Part shown: positions 14,841 through 28,700 of the stretch, piece by piece | Position numbering within the stretch: position 1 is the stretch's first letter | Layout: every line of letters begins with the position of its first letter | From: Sambucus nigra | Lineage: Eukaryota > Streptophyta > Magnoliopsida > Dipsacales > Adoxaceae | DNA length: 64,000 nt | NCBI GenBank assembly: GCA_949130495.1 | Contig: OX422211.1 | Location: 442,874,219-442,938,218, forward strand | Reading direction: 5' to 3' | Translations under genes and position numbers: made by a program | Notes under the pieces: generated by a model | What the model was told of the DNA's origin: nothing | What the model saw: only the letters and a program-made list of their open reading frames with translations | Database searches by the model: none

Positions 14841-17800
14841 GGTGACGATCAAGGACTGAGGTCAATTCTGACCTAACTCAGGTGACGAATCAAGACTGGG
14901 GCCAATTCTGACCCAAGAGTGGTGACGACTAAGGACCGAAGTCAATTCTGACCTAACTCAGATGACGATCCAAGACCGGTGCCAATTCTGACCCAAGAGC
15001 GAGGACGACTGAGGACCGAGGTCAATTCTGACCTAACTCAGGTGACGATCCAAGACCGGGGCCAATTCTGACCCAAGATTGGTGACGAACGAGGACCAAG
15101 GACAATTCTGACCTAACTCAGGCGACGATCCAGGACCGGGACCAATTCTGACCCAAGAGTGGTGACGACCGAGGAGTGAGGTCAATTCTCACCTAACTCA
15201 AGTGACGATCCAAGACCGGGGCAAATTTTGACCCAAGAGTGGTGATGACTGATGACCGAGGTCAATTCTGACATAACTCAGGTGACGATCTAAGACCGGG
15301 GCCAATTCTGACACAAGAGTGGTGACGATCGAGGATCGAGGTCAATTCTGACCTAACTCGGGTGATGATCCAAGACCGGGTACAATTCTGACCCAAGAGT
15401 GGTGACGATCGAGGACCGAAGTCAATTCTGATCTAACTCAGGTGATGATCCAAGACCAGGGCCAATTATGACCCAAGAGTGGTGATAACCGAGAACCGCA
15501 GTTAATTCCGAACTAACTCAGGTGACGATCCAAGACCGGGGCTAATTCTGACCCAAGAGTGGTGACGATTGAGGACCGAGGTCAATCCTGACCTAACTCA
15601 GGTGACGATCCAAGAACGGGGTCAATTCTGACCCAAGAGTGGTGATGATCGAGGACCGAGGTCAATTCAGACCTAACTCAGGTGACGATCCTAGATCGGG
15701 GCCAATTCGGAACCAAGAGTGGTGACGACCAAGGACCGAGGTCAATTCTGAACTAACTCAGGTGACGATTCAAGACCGGGGCCAATTCTGACCCAAGAGT
15801 GGTGACGACCGAGGACCGAGGACCGAGGTTAATTCTGACCTATCTCAGGTGACGATCCAAGACCGGGGCCAATTCTGACAGAAGAGTGGTGATGACCGAG
15901 GACCGAGGTAATTCTGACCTATCTCAGGTGACGATCCAAGACCGGGGAAAATTATGACCCAAGAGTGGTGATGACCGAGAACCGAGGTCAATTTTGAAAT
16001 AACTCAGGTGACGATCTAAGACCGCGGCCAATTCTGACCCAAGAGTGGTGACGATTGAGGATCGAGGTCAATTCGGACCTAACACGGGTGACGATCCAAG
16101 ACCGGGTCCAATTCTGACCCAATAGTGGTGATGACCAAGGACCGAGGTCAATTATGACATAACTCAGGTGACGATTCAGCACCGGGTCCAATTCTGAACA
16201 AAGAGTGGTGATTACCGAGGACTGAGGTCAATTCTGACCTAACTCAGGTGACGATCCAAGACCGGGGCCAATTCAGACCCAAGAGTGGTGATGACCAAGG
16301 ACCGAGGTCAATTCAGGCCTAACTCGGGTGATGATATAAGACCGGGGCCAATTTCGACCCAAGAGTGGTGACGATCGAGGACCGAGGTCAATTCTGACCT
16401 AACTCAGGCGACAATCCAAGACCGAGGCCAATTCTGACCCAAGAGTGGTGACGACCGAGGTCAATTCTGACCTAACTCAGGTGGCGATCCAAGATCGGGG
16501 CCAATTTTGACCGAAGAGTGGTGACGACCGATGACCGATGTCAATTCTAACATAACTCAGGTGACAATCCAATATCGGGGCCAATTCTGACCCAAGAGTG
16601 GTTACGACTGAGGACCGAGGTCAATTCTGATCTAACTCAGGTGACGATCAAAGACCGAGGCCAATTCGGACCCAAGAACGGTGACGACCGAGGACCAAGG
16701 TCAATTCAGACCTTACTCCGGTGGCGATCCAAGATTAGGGACAATTCTTATCCAAGAGTGGTTACGACCGAGCACCGAGGTAATTCTGACCTAACTCAGG
16801 TGACGATCCAAGACTGGGGCCAATTCTAACCCAAGAGTGATGAAGACCGAGGACCACGGTCAATTCTGACCTAACTCAGGTGACGATCCAAGACTAGGGC
16901 CAATTCTGACCCAAGAGTGGTGACGACCGAGGATCGAGGTCAATTCTGACATAACTCAGATAACGATCCAAGACCGGGGCCAATTCTGACCCAAGAACGG
17001 TGACGACCGAGGACCAAGGTCAATTCAGACCTAACTCCGGTGGCGATCCAAGAGCGGGGCCAATTCTAACACAAGAGTCGTGACGATCGAGGACCGGGGT
17101 CAATTCTGACATAACTCAGATGACGATCCAAGATCGGGGCCAATTCTGACCCAAGAGTGGTGACGACTAACGACCGAGGTCAATTCTGGCCTAACTCAGG
17201 TGACGATCCAAGAGGGGGGCAAATTCTAACACAAGAGTGGTGACGATCGAGGTTCGAGGTCAATTCTGACCTAACTCAGGTGACGATCCAAGACCGGGGC
17301 CAATTCTGACCCAAGAGTGGTGACGCTCGAGGACCGAAGTCAATTCTGACCTAACTCAGGTGATTATCCAAGACCAAGGCCAATTATGACCTAAGAGTGG
17401 TGACGACCGAGGACAGAGGTCAATTCTGACCTAACTCAGGTGACGATCCAAGAACGGGGTCAATTCTGACCCAAGAGTGGTGATGACCGAGGACCGAGGT
17501 CAATTCAGACCTAACTCAGGTGACGATCCTAGATCGGGGCCAATTCGGACCCAAAAGTGGTGACGACCAAGGACCGAGGTCAATTCTGACCTAACTCAGG
17601 TGACGATCCAAGACCGGGGCCAATTCTGACCCAAGAGTGGTGACGACCGAGGACCGAGGTCAATTCTGACCTAACTCAGGTGACGCTCCAAGACCGGGGT
17701 CAATTCTGACATAAGAGTGGAGATGACCGAGGACCGAGGTAATTCTGACCTAACTCAGGTGACGATTCATGACTGGGGCCAATTCTGACCCAAGAGTGGT

Positions 17801-18120
17801 GACGACCGAGAACCGAGGTAAATTTTGAAATAACTCAGGTGACGATCCAAGCCCGGGGCCAATTCTGACCCAAGAGTGGTGACGATTGAGGACCGAGGTC
17901 AATTCTGACCTAACTCAGGTGATAATCCAAGACCGGGGCCAATTCTGACACAAGAGTGGTGACGACCGAGGACCGAGGTCAATTCTGACCTAACTCAGGT
18001 GATGATCCAAGACCGGGGCCAATTCTGACCCAAGAGTGGTAATAACCGAGGACCGAGGTCAATTATGACATAAGTTAGGTGACGATCCAAGACCGGGGAC
18101 AATTCTGACCCAAGAGTGGT

Positions 18121-21100
18121 GATGACTAAGGACCGAGGCCAATTCTGACCTAATTCAGGTGACAATCAAAGACCGCGGCCAATTTTGACCAAAGAGCGGT
18201 GACGACCGAGGACCGAGGTTAATTCTGACCTAACTCCGGTGACGATCTAAGACTGGGGCCAATTGTGACCCAAGAGTGGTGACGACCGAGGTCAATTCCG
18301 ACCTAACTCAGGTGCCGATCCAAGACCAGGGTCAATTCTGACCCAAGAGTGGTTACGACCGAGGACCGAGGTCAATTATGACATAACTCAGGTGACGATC
18401 CAAGACCGGGGCCAATTCTAACCCAAGAATTATGAAGACCGAGGACCGAGGTCAATTCTGACCTAACTCAGGTGACGATCCAAGACCGGGGCCAATTCTG
18501 ATCCAAGAATGGTGATGACTGAGGGCCGAGGTCTATTCTGACATAACTCAGGTGACGATCCAAGACCGGGGCCAATTCTGACACAAGAGTGGTGACGATC
18601 GAGGGCCGAGGTCAATTCTGACCTAACTCAGGTGACGAACAAAGACTGGGGACAATTCTGACCCAAGGGTGGTGACGACCAAGGACCAAGGTCAATTCTG
18701 ACGTAACTCAGGCGACGATCCAAGACCGGTGCCAATTCTGACCCAAGAGCGTGGACGACTGACGACCGAGGTCAATTCTGACCTAACTCAGGTGTCGATC
18801 CAAGACCGGGGCCAATTCTGACCCAAGATTGGTGACGAACGAGGACCAAGGTCAATTCTGACCTAACTCAGGCGACGATCCAAGACCGGGGCCAATTCTG
18901 ACCCAAGATTGGTGACGAACGAGGACCAAGGTCAATTCTGACCTAACTCAGGTGATGATCCAAGACCGGTGCCAATTCTGACCCAAGAGCGTGGACGACT
19001 GGGGACCGAGGTCAATTCTGACCTAACTCAGGTGTCGATCCAAGACCGGGGCCAATTCTGACCTAAGATTGGTGACGAACGAGGACCAAGGTCAATTCTG
19101 ACCTAACTCAGGCGACGATCCAAGACCGGGGCCAATTCTGACCCAAGAGTGGTGACGACCGAGGAGTGAGGTCAATTCTGACCTAACTCAAGTGACGATC
19201 CAAGACCGGGGCAAATTTTGACCCAAGAGTTGTGATGACTGATGACCGAGGTCAATTCTGACATAACTCAGGTGACGATCCAAGACCGGGGCCAATTCTG
19301 ACACAAGAGTGGTGACGATCGAGGATCGAGGTCAATTCTGACCTAACTCGGGTGATGATCCAAGACCGGGGCCAATTTTGACCCAAGAGTGGTGACGATC
19401 GAGGACCGAAGTCAATTCTGACCTAACTCAGGTGATGATCCAAGACCAAGGCCAATTATGACCCAAGAGTGGTGATGACCGAGAACCGAGGTCAATTCCG
19501 AACTAACTCAGGTGACGATCCAAGACCGGGGCCAATTCTGACCCAAGAGTGGTGATGAGTAAGGACCGAGGTCAATTCTGACCTAATTCAGGTGACAATC
19601 AAAGACCGCGGCCAATTTTGACCAAAGAGCGGTGACGACCGAGGACCGAGGTTAATTCTGACCTAACTCCGATGACGATCTAAGACCGGGGCCAATTCTG
19701 ACCCAAGAGTGGTGACGACCGAGGTTAATTCTGACCTAACTCAGGTGCCGATCCAAGACCAGGGTCAATTCTGACCCAAGAGTGGTTACGACCGAGGACC
19801 GAGGTCAATTATGACATAACTCAGGTGACGATCCAAGACCGGGGCCAATTCTAACCCAAGAATTGTGAAGACCGAGGACCGAGGTCAATTCTGACCTAAC
19901 TCAGGTGACGATCCAAGACCGGGGCCAATTCTGATCCAAGAATGGTGATGACTGAGGGACGAGGTCTATTCTGACATAACTCAGGTGACGATCCAAGACC
20001 GGGGCCAATTCTGACACAAGAGTGGTGACGATCGAGGACCGAGGTCAATTCTGACCTAACTCAGGTGACGAACAAAGACTGGGGACGATTCTGACCCAAG
20101 GGTGGTGACGACCAAGGACCGAAGTCAATTCTGACCTAACTCAGGTGACGATCCAAGACCGGTGCCAATTCTGACCCAAGAGCGAGGACGACTGAGGACC
20201 GAGGTCAATTCTGACCTAACTCAGGTGACGATCCAAGACCGGGGCCAATTCTGACCCAAGATTGGTGACGAACGAGGACCAAGGTCAATTCTGACCTAAC
20301 TCAGGCGACGATCCAAGACCGGGGCCAATTCTGACCCAAGAGTGGTGACGACCGAGGAGTGAGGTCAATTCTGACCTAACTCAAGTGACGATCCAAGACC
20401 GGGGCAAATTTTGACCCAAGAGTGGTGATGACTGATGACCGAGGTCAATTCTGACATAACTCAGGTGACGATCCAAGATCGGGGCCAATTCTGACACAAG
20501 AGTGGTGATGATCGAGGATCGAGGTCAATTCTGACCTAACTCGGGTGATGATCCAAGACCGGGGCCAATTTTGACCCAAGAGTGGTGACGATCGAGGACC
20601 GAAGTCAATTCTGACCTAACTCAGGTGATGATCCAAGACCAAGGCCAATTATGACCCGAGAGTGGTGATGACCGAGAACCGAGGTCAATTCCGAACTAAC
20701 TCAGGTGACGATCCAAGACCGGGGCCAATTCTGACCCAAGAGTGGTGATGAGCAAGGACCGAGGTCAATTCTGACCTAATTCAGGTGACAATCAAAGACC
20801 GCGGCCAATTTTGACCCAAGAGCGGTGACGACCGAGGACCGAGGTTAATTCTGACCTAACTCCGGTGACGATCTAAGACCGGGGCCAATTCTGACCGCAG
20901 AGTGGTGACGACTGAGGTCAATTCTGACCTAACTCAGGTGTCGATCCAAGACCAGGGTCAATTCTGACCCAAGAGTGGTTACGACCGAGGACCGAGGTAA
21001 TTCTGACCAAAATCAGGCGACGATCCAAGACCGGGGCCAATTCTAACCCAAGAGTGGTGAAGACCGAGGACCGAGGTCAATTTTGACCTAACTCAGGTGA

Positions 21101-21940
21101 CGATCCAAGACCGGGGATAATTCTGATCAAAGAATGGTGATGACTGAGGGTCGAGGTCAATTCTGACATAACTCAGGTGACGATCCAAGACCGGGGCCAA
21201 TTTTGACACAAGAGTGGTGACGATCGAGAGCCGAGGTCAATTCTGACCTAACTCAGGTGACGAACCAAGACTGGGGCCAATTCTGACCCAAGAGTGGTGA
21301 CGACCAAGGACCGAAGTCAATTATGACTTAACTCAGGTGACGATCCAAGACCGGTGCCAATTCTGACCTAAGAGCGAGGACGACTGAGGACCGAGGTCAA
21401 TTCTTACCCAACTCAGGTGCCGATCCAAGACCGGGGCCAATTCTAACCCAAGATTGGTGACGGACGAGGACCAAGGTCAATTCTTACCTAACTCAGGCGA
21501 CGATCCAGGACCGGGGCCAATTCTGACCCAAGAGTGGTGACGACCGAGGAGTGAGGTCAATTCTGACCTAACTCAAGTGACGATCCAAGACCGGGGCAAA
21601 TTCTGACCCAAGATTGGTGATGACTGATGACCGAGGTCAATTCTGACATAACTCAGGAGACGATCCAAGACCGGGGCCAATTCAGACACAAGAGTGGTGA
21701 CGATCGAGGATCGAGGTCAATTCTGACGTAACTCGGGTGATGATCCAAGACCGGGGACAATTCTGACCCAAGAGTGGTGACGATCGAGGACCGAAGTCAA
21801 TTCTGACCTAACTCCGGTGATGATCCAAGACCAGGGCCAATTATGACCCAAGAGTGGTGATGACCGAGAACCGCGGTCAATTCCGAACTAACTCAGGTGA
21901 CGATCCAAGACCGGGGCCAATTCTGACCCAAGAGTGGTGA
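18121..21940. repeat. Tandem 1,433/1,193-bp higher-order units inside family A
   Basis: A marker, GGTGATGA(C/G) followed by (T/C)AAGGACCGAGG and a B form with GACAATCAAAGACCGCGG, recurs at 18121, 19554 and 20747, giving spacings of 1,433 and 1,193 bp. The difference of 240 bp is an extra three-dimer block in the first copy: the GCGTGGACGACT marker is at about 18,750 and again 240 bp later. This local amplification explains the enlarged 6,375-bp spacing between the family A landmarks at 15637 and 22012. The right limit is approximate because the third copy runs back into the ordinary family A order. Confidence 0.78.
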
Positions 21941-24900
21941 CGATTGAGGACCGAGGTCAATCCTGACCTAACTCAGGTGACGATCCAAGAACGGGGTCAA
22001 TTCTGACCCAAGAGTGGTGATGATCGAGGACCGAGGTCAATTCAGACCTAACTCAGGTGACGATCCTAGATCGGGGCCAATTCGGAACCAAGAGTGGTGA
22101 CGACCAAGGACCGAGGTCAATTCTGACCTAACTCAGGTGACGATTCAAGACCGGGGCCAATTCTGACCCAAGAGTGGTGACGACCGAGGACCGATGTTAA
22201 TTCTGACCTATCTCAGGTGACGATCCAAGACCGGGACCAATTCTGACAGAAGAGTATTGATGACCGAGGACCGAGATAATTCTGACCTATCTCAGGTGAC
22301 GATCCAAGACCGCGGCAAATTCTGACCCAAGAGTGGTGATGACCGAGAATCGAGGTCAATTTTGAAATAACTCAGGTGACGATCTAAGACCGCGGCCAAT
22401 TCTGACCCAAGAGTGGTGACGATTGAGGATCGAGGTCAATTCTGACCTAACACGGGTGACGATCCAAGACCGGGGCCAATTCTGACCCAATAGTGGTGAT
22501 GACCAAGGACCGAGGTCAATTATGACATAACTCAGGTGACGATTCATGATCGGGGCCAATTCTGAACAAAGTGTGGTGATTACCGAGGACTGAGGTCAAT
22601 TCTGACCTAACTCAGGTGACGATCCATGACCGGGGCCAATTCAGACCCAAGAGTGGTGATGACCAAGGACCGAGGTCAATTCAGGCCTAACTCAGGTGAT
22701 GATATAAGACCGGGGCCAATTTCGACCCAAGAGTGGTGACGATCGAGGACCGACTTCAATTCTGAGCTAACTCAGGCGACGATCCAAGAACGGGGTCAAT
22801 TCTGGCCCAAAAGTGGTGACGATCGAGGACCGAGGTACATTCTAACCTAATTCAGGTGACGATCCAAGACTGGGGCCAATTCTGACCCAAGACTGGTGAC
22901 GATCGAGAACCGAGATCAATTCTGAAATAACTCAGGTGACGATCCAAGACCGGGGCCAATTCTGACCCTAGAGTGGTGACGACCGAGGACCGAAGTCAAT
23001 ATTGACCTAACTCAGGTGACGATCCAAGACCGTGGCCAATTCTGACCCAAGAGCGAGGATGACCTAGGACCGAGGTCAATTCGGACATAACTCATGTGAC
23101 GATCCAAGACCGGGGCCAATTCTGACCCAAGATTGGTGACGACCGAGGACCGAGGACAATTCTGACCTAACTCGTGTGACGATCTAAGACTGGGGCCAAT
23201 TTTGACCCAAGAGTGGTGACGACCGAGAACCGAGGTCAATTCCGAACTAACTGAGGTGACGATCCAAGACCGAGGCCAATTCTGACCCAAGAGTGGTGAT
23301 GCTGAGGGCCGAGGTCTATTCTGACATAACTCAGGTGACGATCCAAGATCGGGGCCAATTCTGACACAAGAGTGGTGACGATCGAGGACCGAGGTCAATT
23401 CTGACCTAACTCAGGTGACGAACCAAGACTGGGGCCAATTCTAACCCAAGGGTGGTGACGACCAAGGACCGAAGTCAATTCTGACCTAACTCAGGTGACG
23501 ATCCAAGACCGGTGCCAATTCTGACCCAAGAGCGAGGACGACTGAGGACCGAGGTCAATTCTGACCTAACTCAGGTGACGATCCAAGACCGGGGCCAATT
23601 CAGACCCAAGATTGGTGACGAACGAGGACCAAGGTCAATTCTGACCTAACTCAGGCGACGATCCAAGACCGGGGCCAATTCTGACCCAAGAGTGGTCACG
23701 ACCAAGGAGTGAGGTCAATTCTGACCTAACTGAAGTGACGATCCAAGACCGGGGCAAATTTTGACCCAAGAGTGGTGATGACTGATGACCGAGGTCAATT
23801 CTGACATAACTCAGGTGACGATATAAGACCGGGGCCAATTCTGACACAAGAGTGGTGACGATCGAGGATCGAGGTCAATTCAGACCTAACTCGGGTGATG
23901 ATCCAAGACCGGGGCCAATTCTGACCCAAAAGTGGTGACGATCGAGGACTGAAGTCAATTCTGACCTAACTCCGTTGATGATCCAAGACCAGGGCCAATT
24001 ATGACCCAAGAGTGGTGATGACCGAGAACCGAAGTCAATTCCGAACTAACTCAGGTGACGATTCAAGACCAGGGCCAATTCTGACCCAAGAGTGGTGACG
24101 ATTGAGGACCGAGGTCAATCCTGACCTAACTCAGGTGACGATCCAAGAACGGAGTCAATTCTGACCCAAGAGTGGTGATGATCGAGGACCGAGGTCAATT
24201 CAGACCTAACTGAGGTGACGATCCTAGTTCGGGGCCAATTCGGAACCAAGAGTGGTGACGACCAAGGACCGAGGTCAATTCTGACCTAACTCAGGTGACG
24301 ATTCAAGACCGGGGCCAATTTTGACCCAAGAGTGGTGACGACCGAGGACCGAGGTTAATTCTGACCTATCTCAGGTGATGATCCAAGACCGGGGCCAATT
24401 GTGACACAAGAGTGGTGATGACCGAGGACCGAGGTCAATTCTGACCTAACTCAGGTGATGGTCCAAGACCGGGGCCAATTCTGACCCAAGAGTGGTGACG
24501 ACCGAGAACCGAGGTCAATTTTGAAATAACTCAGGTGACGATCTAAGACCGCGGACAATTCTGACCCAAGAGTGGTGACGATTGAGGATCGAGGTCAATT
24601 CTGACCTAACACAGGTGACGATCCAAGACCGGGGCCAATTCTGACCCAATAGTGGTGATGACCGAGGACCGAGGTCAATTATGACATAACTCAGGTGACG
24701 ATTCATGACCGGGGCCAATTCTGAACAAATAGTGGTGATAACCGAGGACTGAGGTCAATTCTGACCTAACTCAGGTGACGATCCATGACCGGGGCCAATT
24801 CAGACCCAAGAGTGGTGATGACCAAGGACCGAGGTCAATTCAGGCCTAACTCAGGTGATGATATAAGACCCGGGCCAATTGCGGCCCAAGAGTGGCGACG

Positions 24901-25430
24901 ACCGAGGACCGAGGTCAATTCTGACCTAACTTAGGCGACAATCCAAGATCGAGGCCAATTCTGACCCAAGAGTGGTGATGACCGAGGACCGAGGTCAATT
25001 CTGACCTAACTCAGGTGGCGATCCAAGATCGGGGCCAATTCTGACCGAAGAGTGGTGACGACCGTGGACCGATGTCAATTCTGACATAACTCAGGTGACA
25101 ATCCAATATCGGGGCCAATTCTGACCCAAGAGTGGTTACGACAGAGGACCGAGGTCTTTTCTGACCTAACTCAGGTGACGATCAAAACCAGGGGCCAATT
25201 CTGACCCAAGAACGGTGACGACCGAGAACCAAGGTCAATTCAGACCTAACTCCGGTGGCGATCCAAGATTAGGGACAATTCTGACCCAAGAGTGGTTACG
25301 ACCGAGGACCGAGGTAATTATGACCTAACAAAGGTGACGATCCAAGACTGGGGCCAATTCTAACCCAAGAGTGGTGAAGACCGAGGACCACGGTCAATTC
25401 TGACCTAACTCAGGTGACGATCCAAGACCA

Positions 25431-27060
25431 GGGTCAATTCTGACCCAAGAGTGGTGACGACCGAGGACCGAGGTCAATTCTGACTTAACTCAGGTGACGA
25501 TCCAAGATCGGGTCCAATTCTGACCCAAGAGTGGTGACGACTAAGGACCGAGGTCAATTGTGGCCTAACTCAGGTGACGATCCTAGAGCGGGGCCAATTC
25601 TAACACAAGAGTGGTGACGATCGAGGTCCGAGGTCAATTCTGACCTAACTCAGGTGACGATCCAAGACTGGGGCCAATTCTGACCCAAGAGTGGTGACGA
25701 TCGAGGACCGAAGTCAATTCTGACCTATCTCAGGTGATGATCGAAGACTAGGGCCAATTATGACCCAAGAGTGGTGACGACCGAGGACAGAGGTCAATTC
25801 TGACCTAACTCAGGTGACGATCCAAGAACGGGGTCAATTTTGACCCAAGAGTGGTGATGACCGAGGACCGAGGTCAATTCAGACCTAACTCAGGTGACGA
25901 TCCTAGATCGGGGCCAATTCGGACCCAAAAGTGGTGACGACCAAGGATCGAGGTCAATTCTGACCTAACTCAGGTGGCGATCCAAGACCAGGGCCAATTC
26001 TGTCCCAACAGTGGTGACGACCGAGGACCGAGTTCAATTCTGACCTAACTCACGTGACGCTCCAAGACCTGGGCCAATTCTGACGCAAGAGTGGTGATGA
26101 CCGAGGACCGAGGTAATTCTGACCTAACTCAGGTGACGATTTAATACTGGGGCCAATTCTGACCCAAGAGTGGTGACGACCGAGAACCGAGGTAAATTTT
26201 GAAATAACTCAGGTGACGATCCAAGACCGCGGCCAATTCTGACCCAAGAGTGGTGACGATTGAGGACCGAGGTCAATTCTAACCTAACTCAGGTGACAAT
26301 CCAAGACCGGGGCCAATTCTGGCCCAAGAGTGGTGACGACCGAGGACCGAGGTCAATTCTGACCTAACTCAGGTGATGATCCAAGACCGGGGCCAATTCT
26401 GACCCAAGAGTGGTAATAACCGAGTACCGAGGTCAATTATGACATAAGTTAGGTAAAGATCTAAGACCGGTGCCAATTCTGACCCAAGAGTGGTGATGAC
26501 CAAGGACCGAGGTCAATTCTGACCTAATTCAGGTGACAATCAAAGACCAGGGCCAATTTTGACCCAGGAGCGGTGACGACCGAGGACCGAGGTTAATTCT
26601 GACCTAACTCCGGTGACGATCTAAGACCGGGGCCAATTCTGACCCAAGAGTGGTGACGACCGAGTTCAATTCTGACCTAACTCAGGTGACGATCCAAGAC
26701 CAGGGTCAATTCTGACCCAAGAGTGGTGACGATCGAGGACCGAGGTCAATTCTGACTTAACTCAGGTGACGATCCAAGATCGGGTCCAATTCTGACCCAA
26801 GAGTGGTGACGACTAAGGACCGAGGTCAATTCTGGCCTAACTCAGGTGACGATCCTAGAGCGGGGCCAATTCTAACACAAGAGTGGTGACGATCGAGGTC
26901 CGAGGTCAATTCTGACCTAACTCAGGTGACGATCCAAGACTGGGTCCAATTCTGACCCAAGAGTGGTGACGATTGAGGACCGAAGTCAATTCTGACCTAA
27001 CTCAGGTGATGATCGAAGACCAGGGCCAATTATGACCCAAGAGTGGTGACGACCAAGGAC
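25431..27060. repeat. Segmental duplication, offset about 1,272 bp
   Basis: The segment from about 25,431 to 25,790 recurs at about 26,703 to 27,060. It includes a B form with GATCGGGTCC, an A form with GACGACTAAGG and a B form with GATCCTAGAGCGG, in that order. This is the last clear family A material before the order changes. Confidence 0.72.
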
Positions 27061-28700
27061 CGAAGTCAATTCTGACCTAACTCAGGTGACGATCCAAGAC
27101 CGGGGTCAATTCTGACCCAAGAGCGAGGACGACTGAGGACCGAGGTCAATTCTAACCTAACTCAGGTGACGATCTAAGACCGGGGCCAATTCTGACCCAA
27201 GATTGGTGACTAACGAGGACCAAGGTCAATTCTAACCTAACTCAGGCGACAATCCAAGACCGGGGCCAATTCTTACCCAAGAGTGGTGACGACCGAGGAG
27301 TGAGGTCAATTCTGACCTAACTCAAGTGACGATCCAAGACCGGGGAAAATTCTGACCCAAGAGTGGTGATGACTGATGACCGAGGTCAATTCTGACATAA
27401 CTCATTTGACGATCCAAGATCGGGGCTAATTCTAACACAAGAGAGGTGACGATCGAGGATCGAGGTCAATTCTGACCTAACTCAAGTGACGATCCAAGAC
27501 CGGGGCCAATTATGACCCAAGAGTGGTGACGACCGAGGACCGAAGTCAATTCTGAATTAACTCAGGTGACGATCCAAGACTGGGGCCAATTCTGACCGAA
27601 GAGTGGTGACGACCGAGGACAGAGGTCAATTCTGACTTAACTCAGGTGACGATCCAAGAACGGGGTCAATTCTGACCCAAGAGTGGTGACGACCAAGGAC
27701 AGAGGTCAATTCAGACCTAACTCAGGTGACGATCCAATATCGGGGCCAATTCTGACCAAAGAGTGATGACGACCGAGGACCGAGGTCAATTCTGACATAA
27801 CTCAGGCGATGATCCCAGACCGGGACCAATTCTGACACTAGAGTGGTGATGACCGAGGACCGAGGTCAATTCTAACCTAACTCAGGTGACGATCCAAGAC
27901 TGGGGACAATTCTGACCCAAGAGTGGTGACGATTGAGGACCGAGATCAATTCTTACCTAACTCAGGTGACGGTCCAAGACCGGGGCCAATTCTGACCAAA
28001 GAGTGGTGACGACCGAGGACCGAGGTCAATTCTGACCTAACTCAGGTGACGATCCAAGACCGGGACCAATTCTGACACTAGAGTGGTGATGACCGAGGAC
28101 CGAGGTCAATTCTAACCTAACTAAGGTGACAATCTAAGACTGGGGACAATTCTGACCCAAGAGTGGTGACGATTGAGGAACGAGATCAATTATTACCTAA
28201 CTTAGGTGACGATCCCAGACCGGGGCCCATTCTAACCCAAGATTGGTGACGACTGAGGACCGAGGTCAATTCTGACCTAACTCAGGTGACGATCCAAGAC
28301 CGGGGCCAATTCTGACCCAAGAGTGGTGACGACTGAGGATCGAGTTCAATTCTGACCTAACTAAGGTGACGATCCAAGATCGGGGCCAATTCTGACACAA
28401 GAGGGGGGATGAGCGAGGTCCGAGGTCAATTCTAACCTAATTCAGGTGACGATCCAAGACTGGGGCCAATTCTGACCCAAGAGTGGTGACGATCGAGGAC
28501 CGAGGTAATTCTGAACTAACTCAGGTGACGATCCAAGACCGTGGCCTATTCTAACCTAAGAGTGGTGAAGACCGAGCACCGAGGTCAATTCTGACCTAAC
28601 TCAGGTGACGATCCAAGATCGAGGCAAATTCTGACCCAAGAGTGGTGACGATCGAGGACCAAGGTCAATATTGACCTAAGTTAGGCGACGATCAGAGACC
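27060..28700. repeat. Transition zone between the two higher-order families
   Basis: Ordinary 80-bp dimers continue, but neither the family A landmarks nor the family B landmarks appear in their usual order. A 240-bp duplication is visible: the CGGGACCAATTCTGACACTA marker with its neighbours at about 27,821 recurs at about 28,061. No non-satellite insertion is present. The limits are approximate. Confidence 0.6.

Larger units (their letters stand above)
1081..27060. repeat. Higher-order repeat family A (about 3.2-4.0 kb units)
   Basis: Groups of dimers with private variants recur in the same order. One landmark, GAGTGGTGATGATCGAG followed by an A form with TTCAGACC and a B form with GATCCTAGAT, starts at 1441, 4631, 7902, 11894, 15637, 22012 and 24170. 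The spacings are 3,190, 3,271, 3,992, 3,743, 6,375 and 2,158 bp. Copies 1441-4270 and 4631-7460 differ by roughly one to three bases per 60 in the lines I compared. The spacing changes mostly by whole dimers, as unequal exchange in register would produce. The first copy is overlaid by the 720-bp duplication. The right limit is approximate. Confidence 0.85.

Noticed and set aside
16641..16829. Plus-strand ORF within the array
   Set aside because: It has the same cause: satellite sequence with a locally mutated stop, and no start context or domain.
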